Assembly: GCA_000989305.1 (NCBI GenBank)
Contig: LBTB01000003.1
Location: forward strand, 1 to 40,435
Direction of reading: 5' to 3'
DNA from: Candidatus Shapirobacteria bacterium GW2011_GWF2_37_20
Lineage (GTDB): Bacteria; Patescibacteriota; Microgenomatia; UBA12405
DNA length: 40,435 bases
Each line of letters starts with the position of its first letter. Position 1 is the stretch's first letter. Made by a program: the position numbers and the translations under genes. Of this stretch, positions 33,704 to 40,435 are shown piece by piece. Under the pieces are notes generated by a model. It was given only the letters and a program-made list of their open reading frames with translations, did not search any database and had not been told where the DNA came from.

Positions 33704-34896
33704 CACTCAAAAAAACTTTTGTTCTGGCCTTGCTTATTCGACTTATAATAGCCCCATTCTTTTATCATCCCGATATCAAGTCTCAACACTTTCATTTTCA
33801 GTTTTTATCTCAGGGTCAATCCAATATATATCAATACATATCTGAAAATAAGGACCATCTTCCGTACCGCGACACCTTTAACTATTTGCCACTGACATAT
33901 CTTACTTTTGGCTCTCTACAATCTTTTCAAAAAATATTAATGCCACCCGGATTTATTAATTGGTTAAATGATTGGGGTGGTACTCAATACAATTACCCCA
34001 ATACTCCTTATTACTTATTAATACTCAAATTACCCTACATCGTTTTGGATTTATTGCTCGGCTATCTGTTGTATAAAATTTCTAATTCCAAAAAAATTCT
34101 CTATCTTTGGCTATTTAATCCCTTCTCTTTGTATCTGATTTACATCATCCAAAACTTTGACATCCTTCCGGTTTTCTTAACAGTGCTTTCCTATTATTGG
34201 TTAAAATCGAAACCTTCTTTATCCTTTTTTGTTTTTGGTTTAGCAATCGCCTTTAAGTTATATCCGTTGATACTTCTACCCTTTTTCATTTTATTTAAAA
34301 GTAAAAACCTAATCAAAATGACAAAATATTCGCTAATTGCTGCTACACCTACACTTCTCTCAATTCTTCCCTTCGCTTCTAGTCAGGCCTTTTGGCAATC
34401 ATTTTTTGGTTCAGGATTAACTCAGAAAATAATTGAATTAAAAATTTATATTTTACCGGTTTTTCCGGTAATTTATTTAATAATTATGTTGTTTGCCTTT
34501 CTCTCGAAAAAATTTGACTTATCTTATTACATACTCTTAATCTCTTTCTTATTTGTTAGTACCGTAAATTTTCATCCTCAATGGATTCTTTGGTTTCTTC
34601 CTTTTATATTTTTATTAAAAAATGTATCCCGGCCATCTACATATCTTCCATTAACCCTAATCGGTGTTTTAATTTTGGTATACATATTTCTTTTCAATGA
34701 CAATTATTTAACTTGGGGTCATCTAATTCCTATTGATCCGGAATTTTTACTGATAAGTTCTCCTCATGAAATTCTAAAAAATCGTTTTAGTATTGATTCA
34801 AAATTAATTCAAAACTATATAAAATTGTTTATTGCTCTTATTTCAGTTTTAACAATTGCCATCTATGAAAAAAAATCTCCTAATCATTTGTCTTGA
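33700..34896 (+). CDS. GT-C glycosyltransferase-like membrane protein, shorter relative
   Basis: This 398-residue multi-pass protein has the outer loop FYHPDIKSQHFHF, then DTFNYLPLTYLTFG, LWLFNPFSLYLIYIIQNFD and NFHPQWILWFLP. It follows the general plan of the two GT87-like proteins, but the WGQxD element is reduced to IQNFD and the ERYxxP element is replaced by FHPQW. It is coupled to 32420 by an ATGA overlap, so the two may act as a pair. Donor and acceptor are unknown. Confidence 0.7.
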   Translation: MTLKKTFVLALLIRLIIAPFFYHPDIKSQHFHFQFLSQGQSNIYQYISENKDHLPYRDTFNYLPLTYLTFGSLQSFQKILMPPGFINWLNDWGGTQYNYPNTPYYLLILKLPYIVLDLLLGYLLYKISNSKKILYLWLFNPFSLYLIYIIQNFDILPVFLTVLSYYWLKSKPSLSFFVFGLAIAFKLYPLILLPFFILFKSKNLIKMTKYSLIAATPTLLSILPFASSQAFWQSFFGSGLTQKIIELKIYILPVFPVIYLIIMLFAFLSKKFDLSYYILLISFLFVSTVNFHPQWILWFLPFIFLLKNVSRPSTYLPLTLIGVLILVYIFLFNDNYLTWGHLIPIDPEFLLISSPHEILKNRFSIDSKLIQNYIKLFIALISVLTIAIYEKKSPNHLS

Positions 34897-35452
34897 CTTA
34901 TTTCTAATAGTATTTTTATTGGTAATTCTTCCCAGTATTGCCATAAAAAAACGTCAAGGCACATCACACGACACGGGTAATCAACAAATAGCTTTTGTAA
35001 AAGAAAACCCGATAACTTTTTCCTTTGTCTCAAACAAAGCAAATCTTCAAAGCCTTTCAATTGATATGAAAAACCCAAGAGTTACTAATAATTCAAAAAT
35101 TAATTTTGAAATAACTAGTCCCAATTCAAAAAGGAATATTGTCTTTTATGGGAATAATGCTGGAGATCCCTCGTCTGTTCCCTTAAAGTTTTCTCCCTTT
35201 TCTGACCCGGCTTTTACCAAGTATTCTGTGTATTTATCCACGGACAATACCGATCCCGAGTCCATATATTTAATTACCGATCAAGACTCACAACCGGTGT
35301 TTAGGAGCTATTATCTCCAGTCAGATCTTAAAACAAATCTCAGGGCAAATGCCCAAAGACAGCTTGAACTCATTGGACAACGTAATCAAATTTTTAATGT
35401 TATCTATCTATTACTAATATTCTTATTAAACTATTTAGTACTTGTACTGTGA
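34865..35452 (+). CDS. Protein with outer jelly-roll-like domain between two TM helices, unknown
   Basis: I use the ATG at 34865 (MKKNLLIICLD) rather than the TTG at 34856, giving 195 residues and a 32-nt overlap with the GT-C gene before it. One TM sits at each end (about 5-27 and 176-195). Between them lies a beta-rich domain with ITFSFVSNKANLQSLSIDM, NNSKINFEI, VPLKFSPFSDP and KYSVYLSTDN. This strand pattern looks like a carbohydrate-binding-type sandwich, similar to modules found next to membrane glycosyltransferases, but I cannot name a family. It could present or measure glycans for the coupled GT-C pair. It is followed by a 61-nt gap with no clear terminator. Confidence 0.65.
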   Translation: MKKNLLIICLDLFLIVFLLVILPSIAIKKRQGTSHDTGNQQIAFVKENPITFSFVSNKANLQSLSIDMKNPRVTNNSKINFEITSPNSKRNIVFYGNNAGDPSSVPLKFSPFSDPAFTKYSVYLSTDNTDPESIYLITDQDSQPVFRSYYLQSDLKTNLRANAQRQLELIGQRNQIFNVIYLLLIFLLNYLVLVL

Positions 35453-35490
35453 CATTCTGCCCTTAGGTACACTTATCCTGTCGCTAGTAG

Positions 35491-35513
35491 TATAAAATAT
35501 ATTAAAAGATTAA
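35491..35513 (+). promoter_or_regulatory. AT-rich candidate promoter
   Basis: TATAAAATATATT offers -10-like hexamers at 35491-35503 upstream of the ATG at 35514. The leader would be about 3-15 nt. No convincing -35. The rest of the 61-nt gap shows nothing I can name. Confidence 0.4.
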
Positions 35514-37163
35514 ATGAAGACTAAAAGGCTTATTTTACTTATTTTAATCATTCTTTTTGCCGGGTTTATTCGTGTTTTTAAGATAAGCACCCTCCCTCCT
35601 GCCTTATATTACGACGAAGTTGATGCTGGCTATCAGGCCATGGTTTTCAATCAAAATCAAACTGACTATTATGGCAATAAATTTCCGGTTCATTTCCACT
35701 CTTTTGGCGATTATCGGACCTCTCTACACATTTATTCAATCTCCCTATTACAACAATTTACGAAAAATCAGGACCTTTCGGTTAGGTTGCCGTCCGCGAT
35801 TTATGGGGTTCTTTCTGTCCTTGTCTTGTATCTAATAACCAAATCACTTATACCCAGCTTTCTTTTGGCTCTTTCTCCCTGGGCAATTCATTACAGTCGC
35901 ATCGGATTTGAAGTCTCAGGTATGACCCTGTGCTTATTATTGGGTATTTTATTTTGGAAACAATTTATTAATAGTAAAAAAAATATCTTTATATACCTCT
36001 CGGCTCTTTTTTTCTGCCTCTCACCCTATTTCTATAGCACTGCCAAACTTATTATTCTTATTATTGCCGTTTTAATAGCTGTTATTTGGAGGAAAGAAAT
36101 ATTAAAGCTTGGTCTTAAAAGCTTAATATTACCTGTTTTATTTGCTGTTTTACTCTTAGTTCCCATGGCGCGTGACACCCTTGGGGGAAAAGCTGGGTAC
36201 CGCTTTTCTTACATTGGTATTTTTACTCTGCCTCACCGGGAACAGGTTGTTGACACCCTTCGCTATCAGGACGCTTCTATTGATCATCCTGACGAAATTG
36301 GAGTTTCCACTTCTCTTATCTCCAAGATTGTCCACAATAAATACCAATTAATTGCTCAAAGGTTTATTTCTAACTACGTTAACTCCTTTTCATCAGATTT
36401 TTTATTTTTGAAAGGGGATAATAATACTCGACACGGTTTTGGTAATCACGGCTTGTTGTATTTAATTGACGTAGTTTTCGTATTTATTGGATTGTCCATT
36501 TTTTTCTTTAAAGATAAAAAAAATAAACTATCTTCCTTCTTTTTCTGCCTACTAATATTTTCCCCGATCCCATATGCTTTAACTCGTGATTCTGATTTCC
36601 CCCACGCCACCAGACTCATCCTAATGTTACCGTCAATAATCTATTTTTCTTATCTAGGAATTGCTTATTTACGCACCAAATACCGTTTTTTTATATTTCT
36701 CTTAATACCTATATATGGTATCTTTTTTCTAAACTTTTGGCATTATTACAACTATCATTATCCAAACGAATCAGCTCGGGTTTGGAATATGGGTATGGAA
36801 GAAGCAGTTATAACCACCAGCAATTATCCAGATAGTCCGCTAGTATATTCAGACGATTATTTATCATTTGTTTCATTTTTTCTTTATTATCATCCTTACA
36901 AATTAAATCAAAACGATTCACTACAAAATCATTTAAGTCAGCTAAGTAACGACTCCTTTTCAGGACAACAAATTGATCAAAAATATTATTTTGGTCATGT
37001 AAACTGGACAAATTTAAGTCATTTTCCCCAAAACACTGTTTATGTGATCCCTGCCTCAGAATATAAGATTAATTCTTTCCCAAACTTTAGAATAATCAAG
37101 AAAATTAACAAAATCTACGAAACTCAGGAGGAAATATATATTATTCAACATAATGAAAATTAA
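35514..37163 (+). CDS. GT39/PMT-like GT-C glycosyltransferase (DE type, GDY subgroup)
   Basis: This 549-residue multi-pass protein has the loop LPPALYYDEVDAGYQA (Asp34, Glu35), then FPVHFHSFGDYRTSLH and LSVRLPSAIYGVL, followed by LSPWAIHYSRIGFE. The DE pair and the RLPSA element are typical of GT39/PMT_2 enzymes. The extra GDY motif is shared with 38735. The outer C-terminal part (about 415-549) is tyrosine and asparagine rich. It overlaps the next gene by 11 nt. Transfer of lipid-phosphate sugar at the outer face is the family role; the acceptor is unknown. Confidence 0.85.
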   Translation: MKTKRLILLILIILFAGFIRVFKISTLPPALYYDEVDAGYQAMVFNQNQTDYYGNKFPVHFHSFGDYRTSLHIYSISLLQQFTKNQDLSVRLPSAIYGVLSVLVLYLITKSLIPSFLLALSPWAIHYSRIGFEVSGMTLCLLLGILFWKQFINSKKNIFIYLSALFFCLSPYFYSTAKLIILIIAVLIAVIWRKEILKLGLKSLILPVLFAVLLLVPMARDTLGGKAGYRFSYIGIFTLPHREQVVDTLRYQDASIDHPDEIGVSTSLISKIVHNKYQLIAQRFISNYVNSFSSDFLFLKGDNNTRHGFGNHGLLYLIDVVFVFIGLSIFFFKDKKNKLSSFFFCLLIFSPIPYALTRDSDFPHATRLILMLPSIIYFSYLGIAYLRTKYRFFIFLLIPIYGIFFLNFWHYYNYHYPNESARVWNMGMEEAVITTSNYPDSPLVYSDDYLSFVSFFLYYHPYKLNQNDSLQNHLSQLSNDSFSGQQIDQKYYFGHVNWTNLSHFPQNTVYVIPASEYKINSFPNFRIIKKINKIYETQEEIYIIQHNEN

Positions 37164-38751
37164 AATATTTTTGCTAATTGTTTTAAGTTTATTATCCTCC
37201 TGGAGATTCTTTCGTCCCGGTTATGCTTCGATGCAAGACGATATTCAAGTATTCCGTCTCCAACAATTTGATCAATGTCTTCGTGACGGCCAAGTTCCCT
37301 GCCGATATATAGCCGATGGGGGATTGGGTTACGGCTATCCTCTTTATAATTTCTATTCCCCGCTTCCTTACGCTATTTCTGAATCCTTTCATCTTTTAGG
37401 TTTTTCCTATATTGATTCGATCAAAATTACTTTTATCATCCCTGCTTTTCTAAGAACCTTTGGCATGTATTTATTGGCAACGGCATTCTTTGGTAGTTTT
37501 GGGGGCTTTCTGGCGGCTGCCCTTTATGCTCTGGCACCTTATCAGGCCGTCAATTCCCTTGTTCGCGGAGCTATTGGGGAAACTTGGGCGCTAGCTTTAT
37601 TACCTCTTGTTTTTTGGAGTCTATATCAACACAAAGTTAAGCTGTCGGTTCTTTTTCTAAGTTGTCTCCTTCTCAGCCATAACTTAACCCTTATTTACGC
37701 CATTCCCCTGCTCGTGGTTTTTTCAATACTTACCAAGAAGTTTAAATATCTTTTTCGAACTCTACTTTGGTCTGGCGCACTCTGCGCCTTCTTTTTGATT
37801 CCGGCATTTTTTGAAAAAAATTTCACCACTGTTAATACTATGACGCAAGGATATTTTAACTTTATTATCCATTTTGCCACTCTTAAAGAATTGTTCATTT
37901 CCAACTTTTGGGGTTATTCTGCCTCAATGTGGGGTCCTATTGATGGCCTCTCATTCAACATTGGTTTATTTCAGTGGCTAATTCCGATTCTTGTCTTTGT
38001 TTTGTATACCTTTAAAAGGAAATTAAAACATCGTTTAATAGTTACAAGCTTTTTTTTAATCGGCTTATTTGCCATATTCCTAACCCACAATAAATCAACC
38101 TTTATTTGGAATTCTCTTCCCTTCATGGCTTATTTTCAATTTCCTTGGCGCTTCCTTGGTCTGAGTATTTTTTGTTTTTCATTTATTGGTGGGAGATTGA
38201 TCAAATTAGTCAAACATAATTTAAAATTACCCCTAATTATAGGACTAATAACAATTATTCTTTTCATTAATTATCCTAATTTTAGAGAAGATATCTGGTA
38301 TGGAGCACTTACTGACAACCAAAAACTTAATGGCTCAGAATTAATTCGTCAAAGTGGAGCTGGTCTAAAGGACTATTGGCCAAAATATTCTCAAAACTTT
38401 CCCGACTCCTATGCTCCGTCAAGTCCAATAGTTCTGGAAGGAGATGTTGATTTTGTTAAATACTATAAAAACAGTCATTTTTCTGAGGCCTATCTTTCAG
38501 TTTCAAGTCCGACTGCAATATTTAATCTACCCATAGTCTATTTTCCGGAGTGGGAGTTGGTTGTTGATGGAATTAAATCGGATTACACAATTGAACCCGA
38601 TCTGGGCTTGATTCAAATAAAGCTCAACCAGGGAGAGCACCATCTCCAACTATCTTTTGTTGAGACTCCACTTCGAACTTTTTCTAACCTTTTCTCCCTC
38701 TTTGCTCTGGCTAGCTTTATAATATTGATAATCCGTGAAAAACGTTCATAA
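37153..38751 (+). CDS. Large membrane protein, PTPS_related/YfhO-like GT-C type
   Basis: This 532-residue multi-pass protein is a paralogue of 14657. It has SMQDDIQVFRLQQF, DGQVPCRYIADGG, YGYPLYNFYSPLPY, VRGAIGETWALALLP, LLSHNLTLI, WGPIDGLSFNIG and YFQFPWRFLG. The outer beta-rich C-terminal domain (about 415-510) contains VYFPEWELVVDG and precedes a last TM. It lies between two DE-type GT39 genes with overlaps of 11 and 17 nt, so these three are made together. The paired Asp of the first loop (QDD) is the candidate active site. Confidence 0.78.
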   Translation: MKIKIFLLIVLSLLSSWRFFRPGYASMQDDIQVFRLQQFDQCLRDGQVPCRYIADGGLGYGYPLYNFYSPLPYAISESFHLLGFSYIDSIKITFIIPAFLRTFGMYLLATAFFGSFGGFLAAALYALAPYQAVNSLVRGAIGETWALALLPLVFWSLYQHKVKLSVLFLSCLLLSHNLTLIYAIPLLVVFSILTKKFKYLFRTLLWSGALCAFFLIPAFFEKNFTTVNTMTQGYFNFIIHFATLKELFISNFWGYSASMWGPIDGLSFNIGLFQWLIPILVFVLYTFKRKLKHRLIVTSFFLIGLFAIFLTHNKSTFIWNSLPFMAYFQFPWRFLGLSIFCFSFIGGRLIKLVKHNLKLPLIIGLITIILFINYPNFREDIWYGALTDNQKLNGSELIRQSGAGLKDYWPKYSQNFPDSYAPSSPIVLEGDVDFVKYYKNSHFSEAYLSVSSPTAIFNLPIVYFPEWELVVDGIKSDYTIEPDLGLIQIKLNQGEHHLQLSFVETPLRTFSNLFSLFALASFIILIIREKRS

Positions 38752-40303
38752 AATTATTTTTCTATTAATCTTAATTGCGGCGGCATTTTTTCGCTTCTGG
38801 AATCTAAGTTCCCTGCCTTCTGGTCTAAACTGGGACGAAATTTCTCATGGCTATAATGCCTATTCCTTATTAAAAACCGGTAAGGATCAATGGGGACAAT
38901 CGTGGCCAATTTTTAATTTTAGAGCCTATGGAGACTACCCAACTGCTGCCAATTTATATTTCACCACTCCTTCAATTGCCGTCTTCGGTTTAAACGCTTT
39001 TTCGATTCGTTTACCCGCCGCCATCTTTGGATTACTCTTTGTTGTTTTTAATTATCTTTTGGCCAAAATTGTATTTAAAAATGAAAAACTCGCCTTATTC
39101 AATATGTTATTGGCCGCACTTTCACCCTGGGCACTATTTCCTTCCCGGGCTGTCTTTCAATCAAACCTTTCCCAGTTTTTTTTAATAGCCGGTCTGTTTT
39201 ATTTTTATAAATCGCTTTTAGAACCCAAAAAGGCATATTGGTCAGCTATATTTTTTGGAATTTCACTTTATTCTTACCACAACACTCGCATTGCCGTTCC
39301 ACTCTTACTTTCATTTTTTGCCATCTATTATTGGCGACAGCTTAAAAATAAAACCCACCTCTTCGCTCTTGGTCTTTTTCTTCTCTTTGCCGTTCCCAAT
39401 CTTCTTAATTTATTTTCACCGGAATCTCAAGCCAGAAATCGCTGGGTTGGAATCATCAATCCAAATTCAATAAATTTAATTAACGAGGAAAGGAGACTCT
39501 ACACAGGTCCTGCTTTTCTAAACCGCGTTCAAAACAATAAGGTGGTTTATTTTGCCACCCAGTTAACCAGAAATTATTTTGACTTGTTCAGCCCCTTGCC
39601 TTTATTTTTCAAGGGTTCTCTGAATTTTCAATTTAACCCACCCAACACTGGGCTTCTCTTTGTTATTCTTTTACCTCTTTTTTATCTTGGACTCTTTCGT
39701 TTACGACAATTTTTTATTCCTTTATTAATCACCCTTCTTCCGGCCGCCTTAACAATGGGGGATTTTCCCTCGGTTAGAGCCACTATCGCTCTTCCTTTTT
39801 ATTTCCTGGCCATTAGCTATGGAGCCTCGCTAATTAAGAAGAAAAAGATATTCTATTTAATAATTATTATTTTTCTTTTAGAATTTGCCCTTTATTGGTC
39901 AAAATATCTTCAATACAACAAGGATTATTCTCAAAATTGGCAGTATGGTTATCAGGAGATGGTCTCAAAACTAAAAGCTAACTACTCTCAGTATCAACAC
40001 ATTTACATTACCAAAAGGTACGGTGAAGCCCATGAATTTGTTCTCTTTTATTGGCCCTGGGATCCCAAAAATTATCAAACAGATTTAAGTCTCAATTGGG
40101 ACTTTCACGCAGATTGGTATTGGGTTAATGCTTTTGACAAGTTTACCTTTGTCAATGACTGGGAAATCCCCACACTTACAATTTTCCCCAATTCTCTCTT
40201 AGTTACTTCACCTCAAAACTACCCGCCAGACAATGCTAAATTATTTGACACCGTTCCTTTTTTGAATGGGCAAACTGCCTTTGAGTTTATAAGCTATGAC
40301 TAA
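38735..40303 (+). CDS. GT39/PMT-like GT-C glycosyltransferase (DE type, GDY subgroup)
   Basis: This 522-residue multi-pass protein starts at GTG. The loop is LPSGLNWDEISHGYNAYSLL (Asp34, Glu35), followed by WPIFNFRAYGDYPTAANLY, FSIRLPAAIFGLL and LSPWALFPSRAVFQS. It is closely similar in order to 35514. The outer C-terminal part holds YITKRYGEAHEFVLFYW. It overlaps the preceding gene by 17 nt and the next by 8 nt. Confidence 0.85.
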   Translation: MKNVHKIIFLLILIAAAFFRFWNLSSLPSGLNWDEISHGYNAYSLLKTGKDQWGQSWPIFNFRAYGDYPTAANLYFTTPSIAVFGLNAFSIRLPAAIFGLLFVVFNYLLAKIVFKNEKLALFNMLLAALSPWALFPSRAVFQSNLSQFFLIAGLFYFYKSLLEPKKAYWSAIFFGISLYSYHNTRIAVPLLLSFFAIYYWRQLKNKTHLFALGLFLLFAVPNLLNLFSPESQARNRWVGIINPNSINLINEERRLYTGPAFLNRVQNNKVVYFATQLTRNYFDLFSPLPLFFKGSLNFQFNPPNTGLLFVILLPLFYLGLFRLRQFFIPLLITLLPAALTMGDFPSVRATIALPFYFLAISYGASLIKKKKIFYLIIIIFLLEFALYWSKYLQYNKDYSQNWQYGYQEMVSKLKANYSQYQHIYITKRYGEAHEFVLFYWPWDPKNYQTDLSLNWDFHADWYWVNAFDKFTFVNDWEIPTLTIFPNSLLVTSPQNYPPDNAKLFDTVPFLNGQTAFEFISYD

Positions 40304-40435
40304 AGAAAAGATTATCTTAATCATTGTTCTTTTGACTGCTTTTCTTCTTCGTATCTACAACCACACCTACCCACCTCTCCTTTGGGATGAAGCTGCTCTG
40401 GGTTACAATGCCTATTCTATTCTTCAAACCGGCCG
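40296..40435 (+). CDS. GT39/PMT-like GT-C glycosyltransferase, 3' end outside the window
   Basis: The ORF track does not list this gene because it is cut by the right edge. The ATG at 40296 overlaps the stop of 38735-40303 by 8 nt. The visible 46 residues give one TM (KIILIIVLLTAFLLR) and then the loop PPLLWDEAALGYNAYSIL, with Asp31/Glu32 in the same place as in 35514 and 38735. It is a third tandem member of that subgroup. Confidence 0.85.
   Translation, partial: MTKEKIILIIVLLTAFLLRIYNHTYPPLLWDEAALGYNAYSILQTG

Noticed and set aside
35441-35480. Possible weak hairpin (GTAC...GTAC) after the 34865 gene as a terminator
   Set aside because: Only about 4 bp pair around a long loop and no U-tract follows.
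1-40435. Recoded stop (TGA as glycine) as in Absconditabacteria/Gracilibacteria
   Set aside because: TGA ends several complete genes (for example 25628 and 27560) at positions overlapping the next start, and no conserved domain needs TGA read through.
1-40435. CRISPR array, tRNA/rRNA, insertion sequence or phage genes
   Set aside because: I saw no regularly spaced direct repeats, no structural RNA signatures, no transposase or phage-type ORF; gaps are too short to hold most of these.

Overview
The window looks like a piece of a small, low-GC bacterial genome that uses the standard genetic code. TGA serves as an ordinary stop, for example at 25626-25628 and 27558-27560. Genes are packed tightly, with ATGA or longer overlaps and almost no non-coding DNA, and few starts have a recognisable Shine-Dalgarno. 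Together with the very large set of membrane glycosyltransferases, this suggests a Candidate Phyla Radiation (Patescibacteria) genome, perhaps Microgenomates. The taxon is an inference. No rRNA, tRNA or ribosomal-protein marker is present to test it, and I saw no CRISPR, insertion sequence or tRNA. No stretch longer than about 85 bases lacks a gene.

Region 1 (1-3684) is a cell-division/peptidoglycan operon. It holds the 3' part of ftsE, then ftsX, then two secreted coiled-coil proteins with duplicated N-terminal halves. The first ends in a C39-like cysteine peptidase domain. The second ends in an M23 (LytM) metallopeptidase domain whose halves are in swapped order, an apparent circular permutation. 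A strong hairpin terminator closes the operon and is shared with a convergent gene for a small secreted DUF11-like protein with an SPSTG-type tail (3701-4291).

Region 2 (4375-40435) is an almost unbroken glycan-assembly region. It encodes 18 predicted multi-pass GT-C type transferases in several subfamilies: five with a DQGRD/IGP/GPxYYYL signature, three PTPS_related-like, five DE-type GT39/PMT-like, three GT87/PIG-M-like and two unassigned. It also encodes two DPM1-like polyprenyl-phosphate-sugar synthases (4375, 12448), five other GT2 enzymes, one ALG11-like GT4, one Wzx-type flippase, one membrane-anchored protein with a possible NodB-like ectodomain, and two small membrane proteins of unknown function. 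The likely flow is this. DPM1-like enzymes load sugars onto polyprenyl phosphate, GT2 and GT4 enzymes build lipid-linked oligosaccharide in the cytoplasm, the flippase exports it, and the GT-C enzymes add sugars on the outer face of the membrane.

The plus strand carries most genes, probably in these transcription units: 1-3654, 4375-8016, 9493-14629, 14657-19379, 20658-23739, 23773-30563, 32420-35452 and 35514-end. Minus-strand units are 3701-4291, 8017-9486, 19387-20631 and 30529-32398. Several transcription units have a -10-like hexamer 6-7 nt before the start codon, suggesting leaderless mRNAs. The 20658-23739 block has the opposite G/C skew to the rest of the plus strand, suggesting a recent inversion or insertion.
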